Assembly (NCBI GenBank): GCA_965243245.1
Contig: OZ251536.1
Coordinates: 310,001 to 374,000 of the forward strand
Source: JAYQKL01 sp965243245
GTDB taxonomy: Bacteria; Pseudomonadota; Alphaproteobacteria; RS24
Length of the DNA: 64,000 bases
Reading direction: 5' to 3'
Shown: piece by piece, positions 43,982 to 52,948 of the stretch
Position numbering within the stretch: the first letter of the stretch is position 1
Layout: each line of letters opens with the position of its first letter
Notes under the pieces: generated by a model
The model's input: the letters and a program-made list of their open reading frames with translations, nothing else
Database searches by the model: none
What the model was told of the DNA's origin: nothing
Position numbers and translations under genes: made by a program

Positions 43982-44785
43982 ATGACTGATTCTGTAACAT
44001 CAATACCCGATATGATAACCCGCTCTTCGCGCCCGCCTAATGCAGATGGTCTGCAGGTGGATATTGATGGATTTGAAGGGCCATTGGATGTGTTACTATC
44101 CTTAGCGCGCGTTCAAAAAGTTAATCTAAAGCAGATTTCTATTTTGGAACTCGCCGAGCAATATTTGACGTTTATAAAAGACGCCCACAGCTTGCAGATT
44201 GAAATTGCCGCCGATTATTTGGTTATGGCGAGTTGGTTGGCCTATCTTAAATCGCGGCTGTTGCTCCCCCCGCCTGAAAATGAAGAAGAGGTATCGGGCG
44301 AAGAAATGGCGGCAAGGCTTGTCTTTCAGCTTCAAAAATTAGAGTCCATGCGCATAGCGGTTGCCCAGCTCATGGCACGCCCACAATTAGGGCGTGATAT
44401 GTTCAAGCGCGGCATGCCCGAAGGCATTCGCCTCAAGCGTCATAGTAAATATAATGCTAGCCTCTATGACTTGCTAGGGGCATACTCGACCCAGCGTTTG
44501 CGTAATTATTATTCTGAGTGGAAGCCTACCGTTCTACCAATATTCACGATTGAACGCGCCCGCCAAAAGATCGAGAGATTACTTGGCACGCTGGATGAGT
44601 GGGACCGCTTTGATAGTGTGGTTATGAAAGATGTTAAGGATACTAAAAAGCGAAGGTCTATGACAGCGAGCTCTTTAAGTGCCATTCTTGAATTTGTTAG
44701 AGACGGACGTCTTGAAATACATCAAGATAAAAATTTTAGTAATATTTTAATTCGCCGCGCCCGCCCTAAAACGGCAACTTCTTAG
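43982..44785 (+). CDS. scpA: Segregation and condensation protein A
   Basis: A 267-residue kleisin. DGFEGPLDVLLSLARVQKVN is the N-terminal helical signature that binds SMC, and ADYLVMASWLAYLKSRLLLP follows. The C-terminal winged helix (SSLSAILEFVRDGRLEIHQD) should contact the SMC head. Works with ScpB, encoded next, in the condensin complex. Starts 6 nt after nagZ. Confidence 0.93.
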   Translation: MTDSVTSIPDMITRSSRPPNADGLQVDIDGFEGPLDVLLSLARVQKVNLKQISILELAEQYLTFIKDAHSLQIEIAADYLVMASWLAYLKSRLLLPPPENEEEVSGEEMAARLVFQLQKLESMRIAVAQLMARPQLGRDMFKRGMPEGIRLKRHSKYNASLYDLLGAYSTQRLRNYYSEWKPTVLPIFTIERARQKIERLLGTLDEWDRFDSVVMKDVKDTKKRRSMTASSLSAILEFVRDGRLEIHQDKNFSNILIRRARPKTATS

Positions 44786-44809
44786 GAACATTCACTTTCA
44801 GGCAATTTT

Positions 44810-45550
44810 ATGACAGAACAGCAACCCAAAAACGCTTTTGAACAAGCCCAAACAGGCAAGAGTTCTATGATTTCGCTGGCGGATATTTCTGACGAAAAAC
44901 AACAAGAGTATTTGCGAATTATTGAAGCTGTGTTATTTGCTGGCATGGAGCCTTTGGATGTGAAAACAATTGCGCTCAGATTACCTGAGGGGATACCTAT
45001 TATTGATTTGATTAATATTTTGATTGATGATTATGCTAAACGCGGGGTGAATTTAAAGCGGGTTGGGAAAAAATATGCTTTCAGAACGGCGGACGATTTG
45101 AGACATGTGCTACAAACAGATACCACCAGTACCCGCAAGCTATCGCGTGCAGCGCTTGAGACACTGGCTATTATTTCTTATCACCAGCCGACGACACGGG
45201 CTGAAATTGAAGATATTCGAGGCGTTAGTATATCTAAGGGGACGTTGGATGTTTTGTTGGAAACTGAATGGGTGAAAATCCGTGGACGCCGCCGCGTGCC
45301 GGGTCGGCCGGTTACTTATGGGACAACGGATCATTTTCTTGAACATTTTGGCTTAGAGAGCCTTTCAGATTTGCCGGGCGTTGACGAGCTTAAAGCCGCC
45401 GGGCTTTTGGATAATCGTCTCCCGCCCGGTTTTGCAATTCCTGAACCAGACCCGGATAATGATACTACAGAAGATCCCCTTGGCGTTGATGATACTGGAG
45501 AAGAGCCGCCTTTGGAAATGCATTTACCTCAAAATGGTGAGCTTACATGA
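44810..45550 (+). CDS. scpB: Segregation and condensation protein B
   Basis: A 246-residue ScpB: two winged helices in residues 25-190 (IIEAVLFAGMEPLDVKTIAL, LSRAALETLAIISYHQPTTR, RGVSISKGTLDVLLETEWVK), followed by GRPVTYGTTDHFLEHFGL and an acidic, Asp/Glu-rich tail. Dimerises and bridges ScpA in the SMC complex. The stop overlaps the start of the ABC ATPase gene (ATGA), replacing the usual direct neighbour tatA. Confidence 0.93.
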   Translation: MTEQQPKNAFEQAQTGKSSMISLADISDEKQQEYLRIIEAVLFAGMEPLDVKTIALRLPEGIPIIDLINILIDDYAKRGVNLKRVGKKYAFRTADDLRHVLQTDTTSTRKLSRAALETLAIISYHQPTTRAEIEDIRGVSISKGTLDVLLETEWVKIRGRRRVPGRPVTYGTTDHFLEHFGLESLSDLPGVDELKAAGLLDNRLPPGFAIPEPDPDNDTTEDPLGVDDTGEEPPLEMHLPQNGELT

Positions 45551-46575
45551 CAGGGTTTACTTTTACCAATGTGTCGCAAAAATATGGTAATCTTGCGGTT
45601 ATAAATAATCTATCTTTAGATGTTGTAACGGGCGAGTCTATCTGTTTGCTTGGGCCATCTGGCAGTGGCAAAACAACTATTTTGCGGCTATTGGCTGGTA
45701 TCGAGCAACCCACGAAAGGTGAGGTTTATATTAATGGCATGCTTGCCAGCGATAAAAAATTCCATCTTCCTCTTGAACAAAGAGGCATAGGCGTTTTATT
45801 CCAAGACTATGCCCTGTTTCCGCATCTTAACGTGATGGAGAACGTACTCTTTGGGCTTCATAAACCAAAATCCCTCACCAGCAAAAACCGCGCGGTTGAA
45901 GTTTTATCGCAAGCGGGTGTCTTGAAATTATCCTATAAATACCCTGAAAATCTTTCTGGGGGTGAGCAACAGCGCGTTGCCTTAGCCAGAGCGTTAGCAC
46001 CAAACCCTCAGCTTATGCTGATGGATGAACCTTTCTCAAGCCTAGATGTTCAGTTGCGCGATAGGCTTAGAGTCCTCACATCCAGTTTGATGAAAAAGGG
46101 CGGGCGCACAAATGTTATTGTGACGCATGACCCCGAAGATGCCATGCGCCTTGCCGACCGTATTGCAGTTATGCTTAACGGCGAAATTGTTCAATGCGAT
46201 ACGCCTAAAAATATTTATGAAAAACCCATTACAGCTGAGGTTGCTAATCTTCTTGGTCCTGTCAATACCAGTAAATATATAGATATTTTAAATGCCAGCA
46301 CTGGTTTTAATGATATCGCCTCGGATGCCCTTATTTGTGTTCGCCCTCATGCCATTAAGCTTAAATATCCATCACACCTGCCATCTGGTAGGGAGGTTTT
46401 TATTAAGGGGGTGCTTAATCATGTGCGCAAAATTGGCTCAGAATGGCGCGGCATCGTCAATATTTCGCCGAAAATTATTTGGGATATTTACTCGTCGACC
46501 CCCTTGCCTGAAGACGGCTCTGGACAACATCATTTTTGTATTAACGAAGAAGATTTGATGATTTTTAATGACTAA
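45547..46575 (+). CDS. Orphan ABC transporter ATP-binding protein with TOBE-like tail
   Basis: A 342-residue importer-type ATPase: Walker A GPSGSGKTT, Q-loop FQDYALFPHLNV, signature LSGGEQQRVALARAL, Walker B LMLMDEPFSS and the switch IVTHDPEDAM are all intact in the first 210 residues. The last 120 residues form a TOBE-type regulatory domain (ICVRPHAIKLKYP). It is closest in style to the iron(III)/spermidine/phosphonate ATPases. No permease or binding protein is nearby. It overlaps scpB by 4 nt, so it is translated as part of the scp operon, between scpB and tatA, a position normally empty. Confidence 0.85.
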   Translation: MTGFTFTNVSQKYGNLAVINNLSLDVVTGESICLLGPSGSGKTTILRLLAGIEQPTKGEVYINGMLASDKKFHLPLEQRGIGVLFQDYALFPHLNVMENVLFGLHKPKSLTSKNRAVEVLSQAGVLKLSYKYPENLSGGEQQRVALARALAPNPQLMLMDEPFSSLDVQLRDRLRVLTSSLMKKGGRTNVIVTHDPEDAMRLADRIAVMLNGEIVQCDTPKNIYEKPITAEVANLLGPVNTSKYIDILNASTGFNDIASDALICVRPHAIKLKYPSHLPSGREVFIKGVLNHVRKIGSEWRGIVNISPKIIWDIYSSTPLPEDGSGQHHFCINEEDLMIFND

Positions 46576-46615
46576 TATGCGATGATTTTAAAAAGCATTT
46601 TATAAAGGAAAAAAA

Positions 46616-46825
46616 ATGGCTCCGAGTGGTTTGCAGATTTTACTGGTTGTCTTATTATTGATTTTGCTATTTGGGCGTGGACGTATTTCGTCTCTTATGG
46701 GGGAAGTGGCGAAAGGCATTAGAAGTTTCCGTTCAGGTTTGAAGGACGAAAAACAACAGCTTCATGAACAAAATGAGGATGTCATTGATGTCCAAGAACC
46801 TGACGAAAACCCAAAAAGCAAATAA
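46616..46825 (+). CDS. tatA: Sec-independent translocase subunit TatA
   Basis: A 69-residue protein: N-terminal membrane helix (LQILLVVLLLILLFG, 6-20), an FGRGRI hinge, an amphipathic helix (SSLMGEVAKGIRSFRSGL) and a charged tail. It polymerises to form the twin-arginine translocation path. AAAGGAAAAAAA precedes the ATG. The light chain encoded at 14457 is a likely Tat client. Confidence 0.9.
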   Translation: MAPSGLQILLVVLLLILLFGRGRISSLMGEVAKGIRSFRSGLKDEKQQLHEQNEDVIDVQEPDENPKSK

Positions 46826-46894
46826 TTTTTTGCTGGACGGGTGTCTTAAAATTTGGGCGGTGTCGCCCATTTTGCCATTGGATAAGCAGATATA

Positions 46895-47203
46895 ATGTTC
46901 GATATTGGTTGGTCAGAACTCATTTTTGTTTCCGTAATTGCCCTATTGGTACTAGGGCCAAAGGAATTACCGGGAATCTTGCGCAATGTCGGGCGGATGA
47001 CGGCAAAGGCGCGTCAATTAAGTGCTGAGTTTAAAGGCAATCTTGCTCAACTCGAAGATGAGATTAATGTCTCTGATGCCTTGGAAGAGTTTTCGCAAAC
47101 AAAAAATCAAGCAAAACAAAAAAGTAAATCGCCTGATAGTGTCGAGGATAGCACCGACCTTTTTTCTACACCCAATGATGAGAAAAATGATCCAAAAGCC
47201 TGA
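46895..47203 (+). CDS. tatB: Sec-independent translocase subunit TatB
   Basis: A 102-residue TatB: MFDIGWSELIFVSVIALLVL membrane helix with the conserved Glu at position 8, the GPKELPGILR hinge and a long amphipathic helix; the last 40 residues are polar. Forms the signal-receptor complex with TatC, whose gene overlaps its 3' end. Confidence 0.9.
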   Translation: MFDIGWSELIFVSVIALLVLGPKELPGILRNVGRMTAKARQLSAEFKGNLAQLEDEINVSDALEEFSQTKNQAKQKSKSPDSVEDSTDLFSTPNDEKNDPKA

Positions 47204-47993
47204 AATTATTGATGAACTTGAAAGCACCCAAGCTCCCTTATTAGCTCATTTAGCTGAATTACGAACACGCTTATTAAAGTCATTATTGGTGTTAGCTGTC
47301 GGGTTTTTCATTTGTATCGGCTTTGCGAATAATATTTTTGAATTTCTTTTATACCCTTACGAAGCCGCCATGCGTGAGCTTGATGAGTTAAAATTAATCT
47401 ACACCGCCCCCCATGAATACTTATTTACACAAATAAAATTATCTTTGTTTGGTGGGTTTTTTATTGGTTTTCCCTTTATTGCTTTTCAGATGTACAGCTT
47501 CATAGCACCGGGGCTTTATAAAACGGAACGCAAAACATTATTGCCGTTTCTGCTGGCTTCTCCTGTGCTCTTTATCATTGGTGGTTTATTTGTTTTTTAC
47601 TTCATCATGCCGCTTGCCATGCAGTTCTTCATTAATATGCAACAAACTGGGACGGGGGCGGGGGCGGGGGCGGGGGCGGCCGAAATTGTGATGATGAATC
47701 GGGTAAGCGAATATCTCGGCTTTGTGATGACTTTAATTCTGGCCTTTGGAATTTGCTTTCAGTTACCTGTTGTTCTTATTCTGCTGGGAAAAATGGGATT
47801 AGTAACGGCAAATTGGCTTCGTTCCAAAAGGCGATATGCGATTGTTTTGACTTTCGCGGCGGCGGCTTTTTTAACGCCGCCAGATCTGATTAGCCAAATC
47901 GGTCTTGGTGTTCCGACATTATTACTGTATGAGATTGCCATTCTTGGTGTTGCGATGATTGAGGCGCGGCGCGAAACGGATACACTTGAGTAA
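47187..47993 (+). CDS. tatC: Sec-independent translocase subunit TatC
   Basis: About 268 residues with six membrane helices. Conserved elements include LAHLAELRTRLLKSL at the N-terminus (signal-binding Glu), FLLYPYEAAM, FFIGFPFIAFQMYSFIAPGL and FLTPPDLISQI. The second periplasmic loop carries a Gly-Ala repeat from a 6-nt tandem repeat. The frame is open back to 47022 inside tatB; ATGs at 47175, 47178 and 47187 are possible, and 47187, preceded by TGATGAGAAAA, is taken, overlapping tatB by 17 nt. Confidence 0.9.
   Translation: MIQKPEIIDELESTQAPLLAHLAELRTRLLKSLLVLAVGFFICIGFANNIFEFLLYPYEAAMRELDELKLIYTAPHEYLFTQIKLSLFGGFFIGFPFIAFQMYSFIAPGLYKTERKTLLPFLLASPVLFIIGGLFVFYFIMPLAMQFFINMQQTGTGAGAGAGAAEIVMMNRVSEYLGFVMTLILAFGICFQLPVVLILLGKMGLVTANWLRSKRRYAIVLTFAAAAFLTPPDLISQIGLGVPTLLLYEIAILGVAMIEARRETDTLE
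47654..47677 (+). repeat. 6-bp tandem repeat in tatC (Gly-Ala), four copies
   Basis: Four units of GGGGGC encode GAGAGAGA in the second periplasmic loop of TatC, after helix 3. A slippage-prone G-rich run. Confidence 0.88.
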
Positions 47994-48010
47994 GGCGGGG
48001 CAGAAACCAG

Positions 48011-49282
48011 ATGCTGGATATCAATTTTATAAAAGACAATCCTGAACAAACGGATACGCTTCTAGGGTACAGAGGTGAAATGCCTGTTTCGGCTAAATTA
48101 CTAGAGTTAGATGCTCAACGCCTTCATGTCATTCAAGACGCACAAGCACTGCAAACCAAACGTAATGCAGTTTCTAAATCCATTGGTTACGCAAAGGCTA
48201 AAGGCGATGATGCTGAAATAGTGCGCCTTATGGACGAAGTCAGTCATTTAAAAAAGAAAATACAGGATGCTGAAAAGCAAGAACGTGACGCATTTGAAGA
48301 ATTACAAAACACTTTGGTCGCTATTCCAAATTTGCCATTTGAAGATGTGCCAGTCGGAGAAGGTGAGGCGCACAACAAGCTCATGCGAGACTGGGGTACG
48401 CCCAAAAAAATGCCTCATGGCGTTGAACACTTTGAAATTGGCGAAGCTCTTGGGCAAATGGATTTTGAGCACGCGAGCAAATTATCTGGGGCGCGTTTTG
48501 TTATTCTTAAAGGGCAGTTGGCACTCTTGGAACGCGCTTTGGGCAATTTTATGCTTGATGTTCACACAACTGAATTTGGCTATACAGAAATCGCGCCGCC
48601 TATTTTGGTAAAAGAACAAGCCCTGTTTGGCACAGGTCAATTGCCAAAATTTGGGGAGGATGTTTTCCAAACTAAAGAGGGGTTTTATTTAATTCCCACG
48701 GCAGAAGTCCCTTTGAGTAATCTTTTGGCAGAGCAAATTACCCCCGCAGAACAACTGCCTTTGCGCGTGGCGGCATTAACGCCTTGTTTTAGAGCCGAAG
48801 CTGGCTCTGCAGGGCGTGATACGCGCGGTATGCTCCGCCAGCACCAATTTAATAAGGTGGAGTTAGTTTCTATGGTTATCGCGCAAGAAAGCGAAGATGA
48901 ACTTGAGAGAATGACAAATTGCGCAGAAACGATTTTGCAACGGCTTGAGCTACCTTATCGGGTGATGCTACTATGCACAGGCGATATGGGATTTGCGGCG
49001 CGTAAAACATACGACCTTGAAGTCTGGTTGCCGGGTCAGGGGCAATACCGCGAAGTTTCTAGCTGTTCCAATTGCGGTGATTTTCAGGCGCGGCGCATGA
49101 AGGCGCGTTATCGCTTGCCAGATGATAAGAAAACGCATTTTATTCATACGCTGAACGGGTCGGGGCTGGCGGTTGGGCGAAGCTTGATTGCGGTGCTTGA
49201 AAACAATTTACTTGAAGATGGGCGCGTGCGTGTTCCTGATGTTTTACGGCCCTATATGAATGGTTTGAGCCATATTGGATGA
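48011..49282 (+). CDS. serS: Seryl-tRNA synthetase
   Basis: A 423-residue class II synthetase. The N-terminal coiled-coil arm (about 30-100) is followed by the catalytic core with motif 2 (TPCFRAEAGSAGRDTRGMLR) and motif 3 (LNGSGLAVGRSLIAVLEN). Complete. It follows tatC by 17 nt and precedes pcm; the surE gene usually found between serS and pcm in alphaproteobacteria is not here. Confidence 0.95.
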   Translation: MLDINFIKDNPEQTDTLLGYRGEMPVSAKLLELDAQRLHVIQDAQALQTKRNAVSKSIGYAKAKGDDAEIVRLMDEVSHLKKKIQDAEKQERDAFEELQNTLVAIPNLPFEDVPVGEGEAHNKLMRDWGTPKKMPHGVEHFEIGEALGQMDFEHASKLSGARFVILKGQLALLERALGNFMLDVHTTEFGYTEIAPPILVKEQALFGTGQLPKFGEDVFQTKEGFYLIPTAEVPLSNLLAEQITPAEQLPLRVAALTPCFRAEAGSAGRDTRGMLRQHQFNKVELVSMVIAQESEDELERMTNCAETILQRLELPYRVMLLCTGDMGFAARKTYDLEVWLPGQGQYREVSSCSNCGDFQARRMKARYRLPDDKKTHFIHTLNGSGLAVGRSLIAVLENNLLEDGRVRVPDVLRPYMNGLSHIG

Positions 49283-49285
49283 TCG

Positions 49286-49909
49286 ATGATGGATGAGGAG
49301 ACGGCCAGACTTGGCTTAGCCATCAGACAAGCGGGGATAACGAACCCGCAAATTCTCAATGCTTTTTCGGCCATAGCGCGGCGTGATTTTCTTGTTGAAA
49401 AGACGATTAACACAGAGCACGACAATGCCGCGCTGGGGTTGGGGCAAGTCGCTTCAACGCCTTTTATCTTAGCCACCATGATTGATTATCTTGATGTTGA
49501 TGGGGATGATAAAGTTTTAGAAATTGGCACTGGGAGCGGTTATCAGACGGCATTGCTGGCAATGATTGTGCAGCGCATTTTTAGTCTTGAAATCATCCGT
49601 CCTTTTTATCTTGCGGCGCAAAAAAGGTTCAAAGCATTGGGGTTATCTAATATCGTTGCCATGAGTGGTGATGGGCTAAAGGGCTGGCCGGCGCAAAAGC
49701 CTTTTGACCGTATTATTGTGAACGGGGCTTGCCAGACCATTGCGCCCATCTGGCTTAACCATCTCAAACCCGATGGTTTTATTTTAATGCCACTTGTCGA
49801 TGGCAATAAACAGCACCTTGTGCGAGTGTTTCATATAGACAAAAAACCTTATATTGAAACTATTAATGAGATTAATTTTCCAAGCTTGATTATGAATGAA
49901 TCAATTTAG
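49286..49909 (+). CDS. pcm: Protein-L-isoaspartate O-methyltransferase
   Basis: A 207-residue SAM-dependent methyltransferase. LGLGQVASTPFILATMIDYL near the active site, the SAM motif VLEIGTGSGYQTALL (about 71-85) and FDRIIVNGACQTI fit the PCMT family. It repairs or marks isoaspartyl damage. Two ATGs in a row (49286, 49289) are possible starts. It lies 3 nt after serS and 12 nt before the LysM gene. Confidence 0.9.
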   Translation: MMDEETARLGLAIRQAGITNPQILNAFSAIARRDFLVEKTINTEHDNAALGLGQVASTPFILATMIDYLDVDGDDKVLEIGTGSGYQTALLAMIVQRIFSLEIIRPFYLAAQKRFKALGLSNIVAMSGDGLKGWPAQKPFDRIIVNGACQTIAPIWLNHLKPDGFILMPLVDGNKQHLVRVFHIDKKPYIETINEINFPSLIMNESI

Positions 49910-49921
49910 ATTTAACATCTG

Positions 49922-50881
49922 ATGACTAAATTTATTAGGCATAAAAACCATTTTGGATACAGCCCATACAGATTAGCGTGGATTGCGTCTTTTATCTTTA
50001 TGGTTGGGGCTTGTGGCCCTGTTGAAAGCGGCAAATGGTATGATTCTGAAAGAAATTATGACACTTTTACGAATATCTTTAACAAATCTGCTAATCCTAG
50101 AGCGGGGGTGCGCAAAACGCCAAAATCCGCCTCATCACCTGCCTCAACCATCAAATATTCGGACGCCCAAACCGTGACGGTTAGAGGCGGGGACACTTAC
50201 TATAGTCTGGCACGCAGTCATAATCTTTCAGTGCGCGACCTGATCGAATCGAATAATGCGCAAGCACCTTATATTCTTACAAAAGGGCAGAGATTGCGTA
50301 TCCCCAGTCGAAATCTATACATCGTTAAAAAAGGCGATACGCTTTATTCTATTTCGCGCAAATTCAATCTTGATATCAGCACTTTGGCTAAAAATAACCA
50401 ACTCAAACCGCCTTATCATTTGAAAATTAGGCAAAAGCTGAAAGTGGCGGGCAATTTTGCGAGGCAACGCCGCGATACATCTAAAACCATCAAAGCCCCT
50501 CCCGCACGCAAGGGGAAATTTATATCGCCTGCTAAGGGGCGGCTCATCTCGTCTTATGGGGTCAAAGCAAATGGTGTGCATAATGATGGCATCAATATTG
50601 CCATGCCAGTCGGAACCAATATACGCGCCGCTGAAAATGGTGTGGTGGTTTATACTGGCAATGCACTCGAAGGATATGGTAATTTAATTCTACTTAAACA
50701 TGCCGATAACTACATTACGGCTTATGCTCATATAAAATCATTCAGCGTCAAAGTGGGGCACAAAGTAAAGCGTGGGCAAATTATTGGACAATCTGGGAAA
50801 ACTGGGAATGTGCGCCAACCTCAACTACATTTTGAAATTCGCAAAGGGGTTCGGGCTTTGAACCCAAATAATTATATTTAA
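49922..50881 (+). CDS. LysM and degenerate M23 (LytM) domain lipoprotein, NlpD/DipM-like
   Basis: A 319-residue envelope protein. Lipobox VGAC with Cys31 predicts a lipoprotein. Two LysM peptidoglycan-binding repeats (about 84-127 and 132-175) precede an M23/LytM domain (about 196-319). The zinc site looks broken: the HxGxD motif reads HNDGIN (220-225), and the HLH motif reads QLH (301-303), leaving only H270 and H303. Inactive LytM factors such as NlpD and DipM activate cell-wall amidases at division, the expected role here. Housed in the serS-pcm-yajC interval as in many alphaproteobacteria. Confidence 0.88.
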   Translation: MTKFIRHKNHFGYSPYRLAWIASFIFMVGACGPVESGKWYDSERNYDTFTNIFNKSANPRAGVRKTPKSASSPASTIKYSDAQTVTVRGGDTYYSLARSHNLSVRDLIESNNAQAPYILTKGQRLRIPSRNLYIVKKGDTLYSISRKFNLDISTLAKNNQLKPPYHLKIRQKLKVAGNFARQRRDTSKTIKAPPARKGKFISPAKGRLISSYGVKANGVHNDGINIAMPVGTNIRAAENGVVVYTGNALEGYGNLILLKHADNYITAYAHIKSFSVKVGHKVKRGQIIGQSGKTGNVRQPQLHFEIRKGVRALNPNNYI

Positions 50882-50887
50882 AACTTT

Positions 50888-50906
50888 AAACTTAAACTTT
50901 AAGTTT
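50888..50906. other. 19-nt A+T-rich palindrome after the LysM gene
   Basis: AAACTTAAA and TTTAAGTTT flank a single C, a perfect palindrome 7 nt after the stop codon. No T-run follows. It may be an mRNA-end hairpin or chance in A+T-rich DNA. Confidence 0.3.
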
Positions 50907-50970
50907 AGCCGTTTTCAAAACCACCTAACACGACTATATTAACCCTAATGAAATAAAAAAAGGATTTGTC

Positions 50971-51291
50971 ATGTTCATTTCACCTGCTTTTGCCCAATCT
51001 TCGTTGTCTGCTGGCGGCGGCTTATTAGAAATGTTGTTTCCCTTTATTATAATCTTTGGGATTATCTATTTTCTAGTTATTCGCCCGCAAAATAAACGCC
51101 AAAAAGAACATGCCGCGATGCTCAAAGCCTTGCGGCGCGGCGATAGCGTTGTCACACAAGGCGGTCTTGTCGGCAAAATTGCTAAAGTCGATGAGGGCGA
51201 GGTGCAAATTGACATCGCAGAAAAAACCCGCGTGAGCGTCGTTAAAAGTATGATAGTCACTGTTCGTTCTAAAAACGAACCTGCCGATTAA
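50971..51291 (+). CDS. yajC: Preprotein translocase auxiliary subunit YajC
   Basis: A 106-residue YajC: one membrane helix (about 19-41, LEMLFPFIIIFGIIYFLVIR), followed by the conserved RPQNKRQKEHAAMLKALRRG and VTQGGLVGKIAKVDEGEVQI. Associates with SecDF at the translocon. AAAAAAGGATTTGTC precedes the ATG; 22 nt separate it from secD. Confidence 0.94.
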   Translation: MFISPAFAQSSLSAGGGLLEMLFPFIIIFGIIYFLVIRPQNKRQKEHAAMLKALRRGDSVVTQGGLVGKIAKVDEGEVQIDIAEKTRVSVVKSMIVTVRSKNEPAD

Positions 51292-51313
51292 CAAATATTT
51301 CATTAGGTTTTTT

Positions 51314-52939
51314 ATGCTTCATTTTTCTAAATCCAAAATAGCCCTCATTCTTGTGAGCTTGGTTTTTGGGCTATTATTTTCGTTGCCAAATTTTGTGAGT
51401 GAGAACACGCGTAATAATTTGCCGCGCTTTATACCTGATAGTAACCTCAATCTTGGACTGGATTTACAAGGCGGCTCGCATCTTCTTCTGGAAGTGGATG
51501 TTGAGACTGTGCAAAAGGAGCGGTTGGAAAACCTTCTATCGGACATTCGTTTGGCTTTGCGCGAGAATAAAATTGGCTACACTAATCCTGTTATCACCAC
51601 GATAGATGAGCGTTTAGGGGTTCGGGTTCGTATCCGTGCGCGGGCGGCTCTTTCAAAAGCACAAACAACTCTTGAGAACATATCCGAACCGATAACGGTG
51701 AATATATTCAATGGCGCCACCGCAAATGAGCTGGATGTTTTATCACTTGAGGATGATGCATTTTTTGTCGCTTTTAGTGATGCCTCTCTTTTACAGCGCA
51801 ATATTAAAGCGGTTGAACAGTCGATTGAAATCGTGCGCCGCAGAATTGATGAGCTTGGAACAACAGAGCCAACCATCCAGCGCCAAGGAACAAATCGTAT
51901 TTTAGTTCAAGTTCCGGGGCTTGATAATCCAGAACGCTTAAAAAATCTTCTTGGGCAAACGGCAAAGCTAAACTTTCATCTGGTTGACCAAAATGTCAGT
52001 GCTTATGATGTAGCAAATGGCGCACGAATTCCTTTAGGCGCGCAGCTTTTGACAAGCGATACAAAGCCAGCCCAACAATATGTTATTCGTAAACGTGTGA
52101 TGGTCAGCGGTGACCATTTAGTCGATGCCAGTGTCGGTTTTGACCCAAATTCAGGCGCGCCAGAAGTTGATTTTCGCTTTGATAGTGTCGGCGGTAAAAA
52201 ATTCGGCAATGTTACAAAAAAGAATGTCGGGAAGCCATTTGCTATCGTGCTTGATAATCAGGTTATTTCTGCGCCGGTTATTCAGTCAGCCATTCTTGGC
52301 GGCTCTGGGCGCATTACAGGTAATTTCTCAGTTGAGACAGCAAATGATTTAACCATTCTATTACGTGCCGGAGCCTTACCTGCGCCGCTTAATATTCTTG
52401 AAGAAAGAACGGTTGGGCCAGGGCTTGGGGCCGACTCGATAAAAGCTGGCAGTCGGGCATCCATTGTTGGCTTTATTTTGGTGATTGGGTTTATTTTAGT
52501 CAGTTATCAGCTCTTTGGTTTGTTTGCGAATATTGCCCTGATTATGAATATGAGTCTGATTATAGGTGTTTTATCGGCGCTTCAAGCGACTTTGACCTTA
52601 CCCGGCATTGCGGGGATTGTTTTGACAATCGGTATGGCGGTTGATGCGAATGTTTTGATTTTTGAGCGCATCCGCGAAGAATTAAATAACGCAAGAAGTG
52701 CCATTGATGCCATTGATACAGGTTATTCGCGCGCCATTGGCACGATTATGGATGCCAATATTACGACTTTGATTGCTGCCTTTATTTTGTTTTATTTTGG
52801 CTCTGGTCCTATTCGTGGGTTTGCTGTCACGCTTGGCGTTGGCATCATAACCTCTGTGTTCACAGCCTTTACTGTAACGCGCTTAATGGTGTCTTTTTGG
52901 GTTAAACGCAACCCACGTAACGCCAATGTGCCTTTATAG
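51314..52939 (+). CDS. secD: Protein translocase subunit SecD
   Basis: A 541-residue RND-type export factor: N-terminal helix, LNLGLDLQGGSHLLLEVDVE (periplasmic P1 start), EIVRRRIDELGTTEPTIQRQ, then five C-terminal helices with GMAVDANVLIFERIREEL, which contains the proton-relay Asp. Works with SecF to drive late steps of Sec export using the proton gradient. Complete. Confidence 0.95.
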   Translation: MLHFSKSKIALILVSLVFGLLFSLPNFVSENTRNNLPRFIPDSNLNLGLDLQGGSHLLLEVDVETVQKERLENLLSDIRLALRENKIGYTNPVITTIDERLGVRVRIRARAALSKAQTTLENISEPITVNIFNGATANELDVLSLEDDAFFVAFSDASLLQRNIKAVEQSIEIVRRRIDELGTTEPTIQRQGTNRILVQVPGLDNPERLKNLLGQTAKLNFHLVDQNVSAYDVANGARIPLGAQLLTSDTKPAQQYVIRKRVMVSGDHLVDASVGFDPNSGAPEVDFRFDSVGGKKFGNVTKKNVGKPFAIVLDNQVISAPVIQSAILGGSGRITGNFSVETANDLTILLRAGALPAPLNILEERTVGPGLGADSIKAGSRASIVGFILVIGFILVSYQLFGLFANIALIMNMSLIIGVLSALQATLTLPGIAGIVLTIGMAVDANVLIFERIREELNNARSAIDAIDTGYSRAIGTIMDANITTLIAAFILFYFGSGPIRGFAVTLGVGIITSVFTAFTVTRLMVSFWVKRNPRNANVPL

Positions 52940-52948
52940 GAAATTATT

